NCBI RefSeq assembly: GCF_019278565.1
Contig: NZ_CP058988.1
Coordinates: 3,224,001-3,288,000, forward strand
DNA: 64,000 nt
DNA from: Cellulophaga sp. HaHa_2_95
GTDB lineage: Bacteria; Bacteroidota; Bacteroidia; Flavobacteriales; Flavobacteriaceae
Direction of reading: 5' to 3'
The notes under the pieces are model-generated. The model saw nothing but the letters and a program-made list of their open reading frames with translations, was not told where the DNA came from and did no database searches. Position numbers and translations under genes: made by a program. Below are positions 53,486 through 60,242 of the stretch, one piece after another. Each line of letters begins with the position of its first letter. Within the stretch, counting starts at the first letter, position 1.

Positions 53486-54061
53486 ATGATTCCAATTTTT
53501 GAACAAGGACATCAACAAGGAATTGGTCACGGATATAATAGCTTTTTAAAAAGATTTATTGATATCTGCGAAAATCACCTGAAAAACAAAAGAGCAAAAT
53601 CATTTGCATTTATACTTTACGATTTTCACGACAAACAAATTCGAGATATTTTGAAAAGTCAAGGTGGATTTGCAAAGCTTGACCGACTTTCAGGCTCGGA
53701 ATTATCCGTTTTCTATATCCATTCTGACAATAAAAAACTAGTTAAAGCATTTAATAGAATTTTTGTTGGAGCATTTGAAATCAAAAATACAGCGGAATTA
53801 CCTTGTGTGCTATTCTTTAAAATGGAAGATGGAGATGTCGATGATGTACAAATCGTTGAATTAGAGCAAACTGACAAAATGTTTGCATTCCAAGAACTAT
53901 ATAACACTATTGAAAATTATCTAAAAAACAGTAAAAATTTACCTACCCCAAAAAGAAACAAACTAACTGAATTCATTGGTAAAGTAAAAACAATTACAGT
54001 TGAAGAATTAATCAAATGGGTAATCGGACAAGGATTAGAAAGAGCAGAAGATATATATTAA
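53486..54061 (+). CDS. cassette 3, gene a: hypothetical protein
   Basis: A 191-residue protein of unknown family, predicted cytoplasmic. The N-terminal half is alpha/beta: FLKRFIDICENHLKNK, then SFAFILYDFHDKQIRDIL and SGSELSVFYIHS, followed by LPCVLFFKMEDGDVDDVQIVEL. The C-terminal 50 residues are helical. The alternation hints at a thioredoxin-like or receiver-like fold, but no catalytic motif is visible. It lies 4 bp before the HEPN-motif gene in the same cassette, so the two probably work together, perhaps as sensor and effector. Confidence 0.6.
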   Translation: MIPIFEQGHQQGIGHGYNSFLKRFIDICENHLKNKRAKSFAFILYDFHDKQIRDILKSQGGFAKLDRLSGSELSVFYIHSDNKKLVKAFNRIFVGAFEIKNTAELPCVLFFKMEDGDVDDVQIVELEQTDKMFAFQELYNTIENYLKNSKNLPTPKRNKLTEFIGKVKTITVEELIKWVIGQGLERAEDIY

Positions 54062-54065
54062 ATGA

Positions 54066-54812
54066 ATGGCGGAAAAACACGACATAGATACTTATTCAAA
54101 ACTAGAACTTGGAGCTTCATTTTTCCTTCAAGAATCTTTTCACCACATTCATAGTGCTTTATCCTACGAATATGCTTCAATTTTATTTGCAGAAGAATTG
54201 GATAAAATAGAACCATCAAAAGCTGATAGAAAGGTAATGGATACAATGAACTTACCAAATAATGCTGTTGGAATTCTACAATCGAATATTCCTGATGTTC
54301 TTACCGATGAAACCTTAGGTAAGATGTCTGTATCTTGGCAAAAATCTCAATTGAAAGCCAACAATAGTAAACACAAGTTTGGTCTAAACCACAGAATAGA
54401 TTCGATAGAAATCCTTGGGCACTTAAACAACTTTGGATTTTTTATGGAGACTCTAATAAATAGACACCTTTTGTTTCTAAAGCAAACTAAAGAGATAGAT
54501 GATTTTAGCTACGCAAGAATCTCTGTGGCAAAGGTTATGGAAAGAATCATTTATATCTTCAAAGAAGACTTGACTAATGGAAAAACTCATCTTAATGAAA
54601 TAGTAAACTTGTTCAGTTTGAGAAACAAAACAGTTCATTTTACACCAGACAATGCAAAAGCATTAAAACCTAAAATTTCTGAATTAATACAAATTTGGAA
54701 TCAAAGTGAAAAGCTTATCAAAAAGTTGGAAAAACAAGAGAAATTTAATGAAGAAAAATTCTCAATTAGATTAGCTAATCATATAAAAGAAATAAAAGAA
54801 AGGTGGAATTAA
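54066..54812 (+). CDS. cassette 3, gene b: HEPN-motif helical protein
   Basis: A 248-residue all-helical cytoplasmic protein. Near its C-terminus NLFSLRNKTVHFTPDNAKAL holds an R-x4-H motif (Arg186, His191) with the typical R-N-x-x-V-H form of HEPN domains. The central MERIIYIFKEDL and N-terminal QESFHHIHSALSYEYASILFAEEL helices fit the bundle. HEPN proteins with this motif are often RNases or nucleotidyltransferase partners in defence and toxin-antitoxin systems. It follows gene a by 4 bp; its stop is directly followed by the cassette end core GCGTACAAC. Confidence 0.65.
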   Translation: MAEKHDIDTYSKLELGASFFLQESFHHIHSALSYEYASILFAEELDKIEPSKADRKVMDTMNLPNNAVGILQSNIPDVLTDETLGKMSVSWQKSQLKANNSKHKFGLNHRIDSIEILGHLNNFGFFMETLINRHLLFLKQTKEIDDFSYARISVAKVMERIIYIFKEDLTNGKTHLNEIVNLFSLRNKTVHFTPDNAKALKPKISELIQIWNQSEKLIKKLEKQEKFNEEKFSIRLANHIKEIKERWN

Positions 54813-54940
54813 GCCAGCGTACAACAAAGAACTGAGGTAAAAAACAAGTAAATTCTTCCTTAATCTGAGACACTATTATTCTAGGCTCATAAATTCAAAA
54901 AACAGATTCTTGAGCTTTTTTTTTTCGGTTTATTCCCTAT

Positions 54941-55929
54941 TTATTTAGGTAATACAGAAACATAAGCTTCATCATAGGGTCTGCCAGATTTTGCGATAGC
55001 AAAGGACTGTTTAAGTAGTTTGTTAGCAACTGCTATCAGTGCCAGTTTCTTGCTCTTCCCTTTGTTCACGATTCGCTCATATACCGCTCTGCATGCCTTG
55101 TTGTGTTTACAGGCATTGAAAGAACATAGAAACAATAGATTACGAAGCTTTCTATTACCGACCTTACTTATTCTCGCTTGACCTCTTACGCTGCTCCCCG
55201 ACTCTCGTATCGTTGGGGTTATACCTACATAACTACAAAGCTGTGATGCCGTTTCAAACTTACTGAAACCATCAGTGACCACTATTAGGAACAATGCGGT
55301 CTTTTGCCCTATACCAGGTATTGATGTCAACAAGGTCAATTGCTCTTGTTGGTCCTCTTTCACTAATGATAGAATCTTTGATTCGATTGCCGTTACTTCT
55401 TTATTGAGCTGCTTCTTGTTGCGTATCAACGAACGATAAACAAACTTTGAGGGTATACCTAAAACCGCTTCCCCATGTATTTTGTTCTTGGTTGCCGTTC
55501 GTTGTTTTAAATAGGCATCCAATAACCGGAACAACTGTAGACACTCACTCTGGGTATCCGTCAAAGCATTGTAAATAGGAACCTCGTTGATCAGGGCATA
55601 TTCACATATAGCCTTGGCATCGCTTTTGTCCGTTTTCACCTTTGCCAGTTTCATTTGAATGAACCGCTTTATAGATAATGGGTTTACTACTGAAACTACT
55701 ACTTCATTTTTGTAAAGAAACTGTGCAAGTCTGTAATGATAATAACCGGTAGCTTCCATAACAACCAATGAACTTTTGGGTAATTCCTTAAGGAATTTCT
55801 TAAATCCAATTTCATCATTCTTATACTGGTCATGACCTTGGTTACTACCATGTACATCAAAGACATCCCTGCCTGCCGGCAGGCAGGTTTACTGATGTCA
55901 ACTCCAAAAGTTTCTTTATATTTATTCAT
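54941..55929 (-). pseudogene. IS110-family transposase, frameshifted by a 20-bp palindrome
   Basis: The transposase reads MNKYKETFGVDISK from 55929. It is then broken by a 20-nt insertion (55868-55887) and resumes in another frame as DVFDVHGSNQGHDQYKND and on through VVMEATGYYHYRLAQF to the stop at 54941. Removing the 20 nt restores one frame of about 322 residues. The DEDD residues are visible: D in FGVDIS, E in VMEATG, D and D in KTDKSDAKAI. The C-terminal Transposase_20 HhH region IPGIGQKTALFLI and the GSSVRGQARISKVGNRKLR block are intact. An inner ATG at 55768 could give a 275-residue product lacking the first catalytic Asp. Confidence 0.85.
55868..55887. repeat. 20-bp perfect palindrome CCTGCCTGCCGGCAGGCAGG (copy 1)
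   Basis: A perfect self-complementary 20-mer inside the transposase gene. Because 20 is not a multiple of 3 it shifts the frame, and it creates the odd residues PACRQAG. It is far richer in GC than its surroundings. A second copy with one base changed lies at 56001-56020. Confidence 0.9.
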
Positions 55930-56000
55930 AAGAAATGTTTTATGAAAGAACTAGCTACTTCTGCTCACAACAACTTGAAAACGAGATCTAAAGTCTCACA

Positions 56001-56020
56001 CCTGCCTGCCGACAGGCAGG
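56001..56020. repeat. 20-bp palindrome CCTGCCTGCCGACAGGCAGG (copy 2)
   Basis: Differs from copy 1 only at the 12th base (G to A). It lies between the transposase start and the 144-bp conserved end of the IS, 113 bp from copy 1. Both look like insertions of the same mini-palindrome. Confidence 0.85.
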
Positions 56021-56026
56021 GAACTG

Positions 56027-56170
56027 AACGTGATTTAAGTAGTAAAAGAGAGAGGATTATCAATGTTGTCGAAGTCTAAAGCTTCACCGTGTATACTAAC
56101 CTTAATTCTCTCTTTTGTTCTTTCTAGTTATAGCAACAATTTACTAAGAATCAAACTTAAGACGTGTATA
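56027..56170 (-). ncRNA. candidate IS110 bridge-RNA region (copy 1)
   Basis: A 144-bp stretch upstream of the transposase start, where IS110-group elements encode their bridge RNA. It recurs with 9 differences at 58743-58886. It contains a stem AAAAGAGAG / CTCTCTTTT, an inner GAAG...CTTC hairpin, and CACCGTGTATA at 56085-56095. The last equals the target rebuilt from the flanks (AACA plus CCGTGTATA) and would be a target-guide candidate. The strand is given as that of the transposase. Transcription and function are inferred. Confidence 0.45.
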
Positions 56171-56352
56171 AAACATAGCTAATAAAGGCTTAACTCAAGG
56201 GTTTGTGCTTATTTGCAAAGATCGCCAAATTTTTAAATTTGGCTTTTAGAATAAAAAATTAAAAACAAAACATAAAAATTCGGCTCTGTGTTTATCCGAA
56301 AATTTAGCGTCTTTTTACACGCTACGTTTCATACACAAGACCGTTGGCAGTA
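56163..56352 (+). other. attC-like site 3 (right part, interrupted by IS110)
   Basis: The left core GCGTACAAC is at 54817-54825, before the IS; the rest is here. Left arm CGTGTATAAAACATAG pairs with CTACGTTTCATACACA near the right end, followed by the start core of cassette 4, GTTGGCAGTA (56343-56352). The middle has GCCAAATTTTTAAATTTGGC, a perfect inverted pair. Without the IS the site would be about 200 bp. Confidence 0.6.
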
Positions 56353-56442
56353 ATATAATAAAAGGACAAGTAAAACACAGATTTGGAAAAGTTTTAAGAG
56401 TTAAGATATCTCAACTTTGTATTAAACATAAAACAAAGAATT

Positions 56443-57183
56443 ATGAGTAATCTAAAAGGAAAAATTGCGATAGTAACAGGTTCATCAAGAGGTATAGGAG
56501 CTGAAATAGCCAAAACACTAGGCAAAAACGGAGCTAAAATAGTAATCAACTACACAACAAATAAAGATTCAGCTGAAAGAGTTGTTAACGAAATTATTCA
56601 AAATGGCTCTGAAGCAATCAGTATACAGGCCGATGTCAGCCTTCAAAAAGATGTAAGTCGTTTATTTGACGAAACAATTAATCATTTTGGTAAGATTGAT
56701 ATTCTAGTAAACAACGCTGGAGTAATGCTTAACTCTTTAATTAAAGATACTACAGACGATTTGTTTGACAAACAAATAAATATTAATGTAAAAGGAGTGT
56801 TCAATACATTTCGGGAAGCATCAACCAAATTAGCTGATAACGGAAGTATCATCAATCTTTCATCTACAGTTACACGTACAATTTTTCCAACTTACGGCAT
56901 TTATTCCGCATCTAAAATAGCCGTAGAACAGATGAGTAAAGTTTTTGCTAAAGAAATAGGTAATAGAGGTATTAAAGTAAACTGTGTATTACCTGGACCA
57001 ACAAGTACCGAATTATTTTTAAAAGGAAAATCGGAAGGATTAATATCACAACTCGCAAATAATAATGCCTTTAAGAGATTAGGAACTCCAAGTGATATTG
57101 CAAAAGTAGTTGCTTTTTTAGCCAGTGATGAAGCAAAATGGATTTCAGCTCAAAATATTGGTGCTAACGGAGCTATGGCATAA
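56443..57183 (+). CDS. cassette 4, gene a: short-chain dehydrogenase/reductase
   Basis: A 246-residue classical SDR of the 3-oxoacyl-[acyl carrier protein] reductase-like group. Cofactor loop TGSSRGIGAEIAK (T-G-x3-G-x-G), NNAG (in VNNAGVM), catalytic Ser in INLSST and YSASK with the catalytic Tyr and Lys. An acidic or NADP-binding choice cannot be judged with certainty. It is probably cytosolic and reduces or oxidises a small carbonyl compound. It is first of three genes in one cassette, 18 bp before the DUF1097-like gene. Confidence 0.85.
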   Translation: MSNLKGKIAIVTGSSRGIGAEIAKTLGKNGAKIVINYTTNKDSAERVVNEIIQNGSEAISIQADVSLQKDVSRLFDETINHFGKIDILVNNAGVMLNSLIKDTTDDLFDKQININVKGVFNTFREASTKLADNGSIINLSSTVTRTIFPTYGIYSASKIAVEQMSKVFAKEIGNRGIKVNCVLPGPTSTELFLKGKSEGLISQLANNNAFKRLGTPSDIAKVVAFLASDEAKWISAQNIGANGAMA

Positions 57184-57201
57184 CTTAAAAACAAATTTAT
57201 T

Positions 57202-57678
57202 ATGAAACAATTTTTAACAGCCATAACAATGGGCACTTTGGGTGCATTAGCCGTTTTTATATCATTTTCATTCCATTGGCCAACTTGGCTACTCTTTATT
57301 GCTTGGCTAAGCTATTATATATTTGGTAAATCTTTAAAATCTGCTTTCTATACATTAATACCTATTACAACAGGAATATTTATGGGGATTTCAATACAAA
57401 TATTAGGAGGTTTTTTCAGTAAATATCTTGGAGCTATTGGTTTTCCTATAGCAGTATTCATATTTATTACATCATTAACTTATTTGGCAAAAATTAAATT
57501 ATTAAGTAATATTCCTGCTTGGTTTATTGGATTAATTATTTTCTTTGGTATTCATCCATCGATAGAATTTAAACCAATATTAAGTTTATTTATTCCTATA
57601 ATTGTTGGATTTTTGTTTGCCTTTTTAAACGACATAACAGCAGATAGAATTCAAAAAAATAAATCAGTTTTAAAATAA
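57202..57678 (+). CDS. cassette 4, gene b: DUF1097-like membrane protein
   Basis: A 158-residue inner-membrane protein with five hydrophobic helices over almost its whole length (for example ITMGTLGALAVFISFSF, WLLFIAWLSYYIFG, FPIAVFIFITSLTYLA, WFIGLIIFFGI and LFIPIIVGFLFAFL). The pattern resembles the DUF1097 family of small inner-membrane proteins with unknown role. It lies between the SDR gene and the AraC gene with gaps of 18 and 4 bp, so all three form one operon within the cassette. Confidence 0.7.
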   Translation: MKQFLTAITMGTLGALAVFISFSFHWPTWLLFIAWLSYYIFGKSLKSAFYTLIPITTGIFMGISIQILGGFFSKYLGAIGFPIAVFIFITSLTYLAKIKLLSNIPAWFIGLIIFFGIHPSIEFKPILSLFIPIIVGFLFAFLNDITADRIQKNKSVLK

Positions 57679-57682
57679 TAAT

Positions 57683-58609
57683 ATGGTAAACCTAAAAAAA
57701 TTCTCAAAAATTAAGGATTACCATAACTTTGCTAATCTTAGCACTCCTAAACATCCTTTAATTAGTTTGATAAACTATAGTGAAGTTAAATACCCTGAAG
57801 ACATTAAAGAATTAAATTTTGTACAAGAATATTATACTATTGGTTTAAAACGAAATGTTCCTTACAAATTTTTTTATGGTCAACAAGAATATGATTTTGA
57901 TGAGGGAGTAATGACTTTTATTTCTCCGAATCAAGTTTTGAATATGGAAAGTAATCCAAATGTTAATTCGAATAAAGAATTAAAACCTTCAGGTTGGTTA
58001 CTTTGTATTCATCCAGGTTTTTTATGGAATACTTCTTTATCAAAATTAATTAAAACGTACGATTTTTTTGGATACGTTATCAATGAAGCATTATTCCTTT
58101 CTGAAAAAGAAGAACTTATGATGATTGATATTTTAAAAAACATTGAAAAAGAATACCAAGCTAATATTGATAAGTTTAGTCAGAAAATAATAGTTTCACA
58201 ATTAGAGCTATTATTAAATTATGCCGAACGATTTTATGAACGCCAATTTATTACTCGCAATAAATCAAATCATCAACTTTTAGAGCGAGTTGAAAATTTA
58301 TTATCGAACTATTTTAATCAAAGTGATTTAATTGAGCTTGGTTTACCAACTGTTGAATATATTTCAAATAAACTTAATCTTTCTTCAAATTATTTAAGTA
58401 GTATGCTTAAATCTTTAACTGGAATGAGTACGCAACAACACATTCACAACAAATTGATTGATAAAGCAAAGGAACAATTATCTATAACGCAATCTCCTAT
58501 TAGTGAAATTGCATATAAATTAGGCTTCGAATATCCTTCCTCATTCAACAAACTGTTTAAGAGTAAAACTGAAATGTCACCTTTGGAATTCAGGAAAAAA
58601 TTTAATTAG
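57683..58609 (+). CDS. cassette 4, gene c: AraC-family transcriptional regulator
   Basis: A 308-residue regulator. The N-terminal 190 residues are an effector-binding domain with a cupin-like strand order (YTIGLKRNVPYKFFYGQQEYDFDEGVMTFISPNQVL). The C-terminal 100 residues carry two helix-turn-helix units: PTVEYISNKLNLSSNYLSSMLK and SPISEIAYKLGFEYPSSFNKLFK, ending MSPLEFRKKFN, the classical AraC/XylS signature. It likely controls the SDR and membrane genes of its own cassette in response to a small molecule; this is inference from arrangement. The cassette end core TACTGCCAAC follows its stop within 15 bp. Confidence 0.88.
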   Translation: MVNLKKFSKIKDYHNFANLSTPKHPLISLINYSEVKYPEDIKELNFVQEYYTIGLKRNVPYKFFYGQQEYDFDEGVMTFISPNQVLNMESNPNVNSNKELKPSGWLLCIHPGFLWNTSLSKLIKTYDFFGYVINEALFLSEKEELMMIDILKNIEKEYQANIDKFSQKIIVSQLELLLNYAERFYERQFITRNKSNHQLLERVENLLSNYFNQSDLIELGLPTVEYISNKLNLSSNYLSSMLKSLTGMSTQQHIHNKLIDKAKEQLSITQSPISEIAYKLGFEYPSSFNKLFKSKTEMSPLEFRKKFN

Positions 58610-58629
58610 AAAAAAATACTACTGCCAAC

Positions 58630-58877
58630 AATGGTAACCGTTGCACAACTCCATAATTACAAAATAATAGCCTTTATGACCGCCTTCTAAGGCGGTTTAA
58701 TTTTTCAATTAGTTAATTAATTGGTTGTTTTTAAGGTGTTTAAACGTGATTTAAGTAGTAAAAGAGAGCCAATTATCAATATTGTCGAAGTCTAAAGCTT
58801 CACCGTGTATAGCAACCTTAATTCTCTCTTTTGTTCTTTCTAGTTATAACAACAATTTACTGAGAATCAAACTTAAG
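58630..58877 (-). mobile_element. solo IS110-end insertion in attC-like site 4
   Basis: About 248 bp between the end core of cassette 4 (TACTGCCAAC, 58620-58629) and CCGTGTATA (58878-58886) of attC-like site 4, the same position at which the full IS110 sits in site 3. Its right 135 bp match the upstream end of that IS; its left part is unrelated to the IS and carries a hairpin (58679-58696). No transposase remains. It is either a decayed insertion or a minimal element mobilised in trans. Confidence 0.55.
58679..58705 (+). terminator. hairpin after cassette 4
   Basis: ACCGCCTT (58679-58686) pairs perfectly with AAGGCGGT (58689-58696) across a CT loop, followed by TTAATTTTT. It probably ends the three-gene transcript of cassette 4. 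Confidence 0.75.
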
Positions 58878-58886
58878 CCGTGTATA
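58743..58886 (-). ncRNA. candidate IS110 bridge-RNA region (copy 2)
   Basis: A 144-bp sequence with 9 substitutions and no indel relative to 56027-56170. The CACCGTGTATA segment (58801-58811) is unchanged and matches the right flank CCGTGTATA (58878-58886). Six changes cluster just outside the AAAAGAGAG stem (AGGA to CCAA), at GTTG to ATTG, and next to the guide-like segment (CT to GC). It is kept without a transposase, which hints at function or a recent event. Confidence 0.4.
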
Positions 58887-59004
58887 ATTAATTGATTTGG
58901 TCGTTGCCTACTTGGAAAATTCCTTCGGAATTTTCTCGCGTTCGTTTTTGTTTACTAAATTAGTTACTGAAACACGCAACTAACCATACACAACAACGTT
59001 GTGC
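58878..59004 (+). other. attC-like site 4 (right part)
   Basis: Left arm GTGTATAATTAATTG pairs with CAACTAACCATACAC; the centre holds the hairpin GAAAATTCCTTCGGAATTTTC. The right core GTTGTGC (58998-59004) starts cassette 5. The left core of this site is at 58620-58629, on the other side of the solo IS end. Confidence 0.6.
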
Positions 59005-59007
59005 ATA

Positions 59008-59634
59008 ATGAAAAATAATCAAAAAAATAGGAAAATGAAAAGTCTTAATGGAACTTGGTTAATGATAAAAACAGGAGATGATTATGGACCTCCTGAATTC
59101 ATTGAATTCAAGAATGACCAAATTATTCACTTTGATTTGGAGAAAAAAAGCGGAGATAAATTAGTAAAAAAAACTTCTGAATGGAATGAAAAACTAATTG
59201 AATCCAAATATGAGTTTATAAATGACAATCGGATAAGAATTTATAGAATGGGAAAAACCCATACTGTTATTAGTGAAACGGAATCTAAAATAGAGGACAC
59301 TGAATATGAAATAGATTACGAAAGAATTACACCTACTGAAACCGAATTAACTGCAAATAAAATACAAAAACTTGAATTCAAAGCTGAATGGAATAATGAG
59401 AAAATTCCTTTCGTTTTTAATACAGAACTTGACAGCAAATCAATAAAAGAAATTAATAAGGAGCTAAACAGAGAAGGGCAAAAATTAGTATTAGAAAATC
59501 TGCAAGGAACTTATTTTGCTTCAGTTTATGACAATGGAAAAAGAAGAACTCTAATTGGTATTAAAGAAATTACCGAAGAGAAAGCAATCCTTTATGGTTT
59601 TCCTGAAATACCATATCAAATTATAGCGAAATAA
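59008..59634 (+). CDS. cassette 5: hypothetical lipocalin-like protein
   Basis: About 208 residues from the ATG at 59008; another ATG at 59035 (MKSLNGTWLMIKTG) is equally plausible because the nine residues between are only Lys, Asn, Gln and Arg. A TTG at 58999 lies within the cassette core and is rejected. The start LNGTW and alternating strands resemble cytoplasmic lipocalin-like barrels, but no family is assigned and no signal peptide is present. The C-terminal KEITEEKAILYGFPEIPYQII is also beta. It is the only gene of its cassette (GTTGTGC / GCACAAC). Confidence 0.6.
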   Translation: MKNNQKNRKMKSLNGTWLMIKTGDDYGPPEFIEFKNDQIIHFDLEKKSGDKLVKKTSEWNEKLIESKYEFINDNRIRIYRMGKTHTVISETESKIEDTEYEIDYERITPTETELTANKIQKLEFKAEWNNEKIPFVFNTELDSKSIKEINKELNREGQKLVLENLQGTYFASVYDNGKRRTLIGIKEITEEKAILYGFPEIPYQIIAK

Positions 59635-59648
59635 TAAAAAAGTACTAA

Positions 59649-59846
59649 GCACAACACAATATATAGCAAATTGGGCGATTAGTGTGTAACCGAAAGTTCA
59701 TTGTTTATTTGCAAAGTCGCCAAATCTTTTGATCTGGTATTTAAAGAGAAAAATTAAAACAAAATAAAAAGTTTTGGCTAAGTGCTTAATCGGAAATTAA
59801 TCGTTTATTTATTCCCGTACTAATCATGGCCGAGACAGTTCGCAGC
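59649..59846 (+). other. attC-like site 5
   Basis: From GCACAAC (59649-59655) to GTTCGCAGC (59838-59846). Much of its left and central sequence is close to attC-like site 1 (ATATATAGCAAATTGGGCGA, GTCGCCAAATCTTTTGAT, AAATTAAAACAAAATAAAAA), so sites 1 and 5 share a recent ancestor although 7 kb apart. The right arm is more diverged. Confidence 0.6.
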
Positions 59847-59856
59847 AATTCAAGGA

Positions 59857-60237
59857 ATGGCAAAACAGACAGCATTTGAATTTTATACCGCTTTGGAAAA
59901 TCAATTTCCTAAAGTCAAACAACTATACCTTCTTAAAGATATTGACCTTGATGAAGATGGATTCGAGAACTGTGGAATTATGACAAAACTTGCGAAGCAA
60001 TTAACACAGTTTGTACAAGATGGTGAGTGTGAAGAAGCAATTCAATTTATGAACGCTGTGGAAAATGCTTTTGAAATAGCTGAGTCAACGGTAACCAATT
60101 ACCTATACACAGATTTTTTAGTAACGATAATGGAACAAAAAAAGGAACCTAAAGAGTATCTAAAATCAATTATGGGATCGAAAACAAAGGAACATTACCA
60201 GAATCTTTTTGCTTTCTATCGAGAAATTGATAATTAA
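59857..60237 (+). CDS. cassette 6: small helical protein (DUF7674-like)
   Basis: A 126-residue cytoplasmic, mostly helical and acidic protein. It contains MNAVENAFEIAESTVTNYLYTDFLVTIM and ends KEHYQNLFAFYREID, a pattern I associate with DUF7674-type proteins, some of which sit in immunity-gene settings; this is from memory and not certain. The start ATG is 10 bp after the cassette core GTTCGCAGC. The end core GCTGCTAAC follows the stop by 5 bp and pairs with the start core at 8 of 9 positions. Confidence 0.6.
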   Translation: MAKQTAFEFYTALENQFPKVKQLYLLKDIDLDEDGFENCGIMTKLAKQLTQFVQDGECEEAIQFMNAVENAFEIAESTVTNYLYTDFLVTIMEQKKEPKEYLKSIMGSKTKEHYQNLFAFYREIDN

Positions 60238-60242
60238 TAAAA

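Larger units (their letters stand above)
54826..56162 (-). mobile_element. IS110-family element inserted in attC-like site 3
   Basis: About 1.34 kb, the usual size for the family, lying between GCGTACAAC (end core of cassette 3, 54817-54825) and CGTGTATA (56163-56170), the left arm of an attC-like site. No terminal inverted repeats are seen, as for the IS110 group. It encodes one transposase on the minus strand and carries a conserved 144-bp upstream end that may specify a bridge RNA. Exact boundaries are uncertain by 1-3 bp. IS1111-attC elements in integrons show the same target preference. Confidence 0.7.
58610..59007. other. interrupted attC-like site 4 and IS remnant
   Basis: This stretch holds the end core of cassette 4, a transposase-less IS end with a terminator-like hairpin, and the right part of attC-like site 4, all listed separately. 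No gene is seen. Confidence 0.6.

Noticed and set aside
55699..55929. Separate 76-residue ORF with PACRQAG
   Set aside because: It is the 5' part of the IS110 transposase read through the inserted 20-bp palindrome into the wrong frame, so it is folded into the transposase pseudogene.
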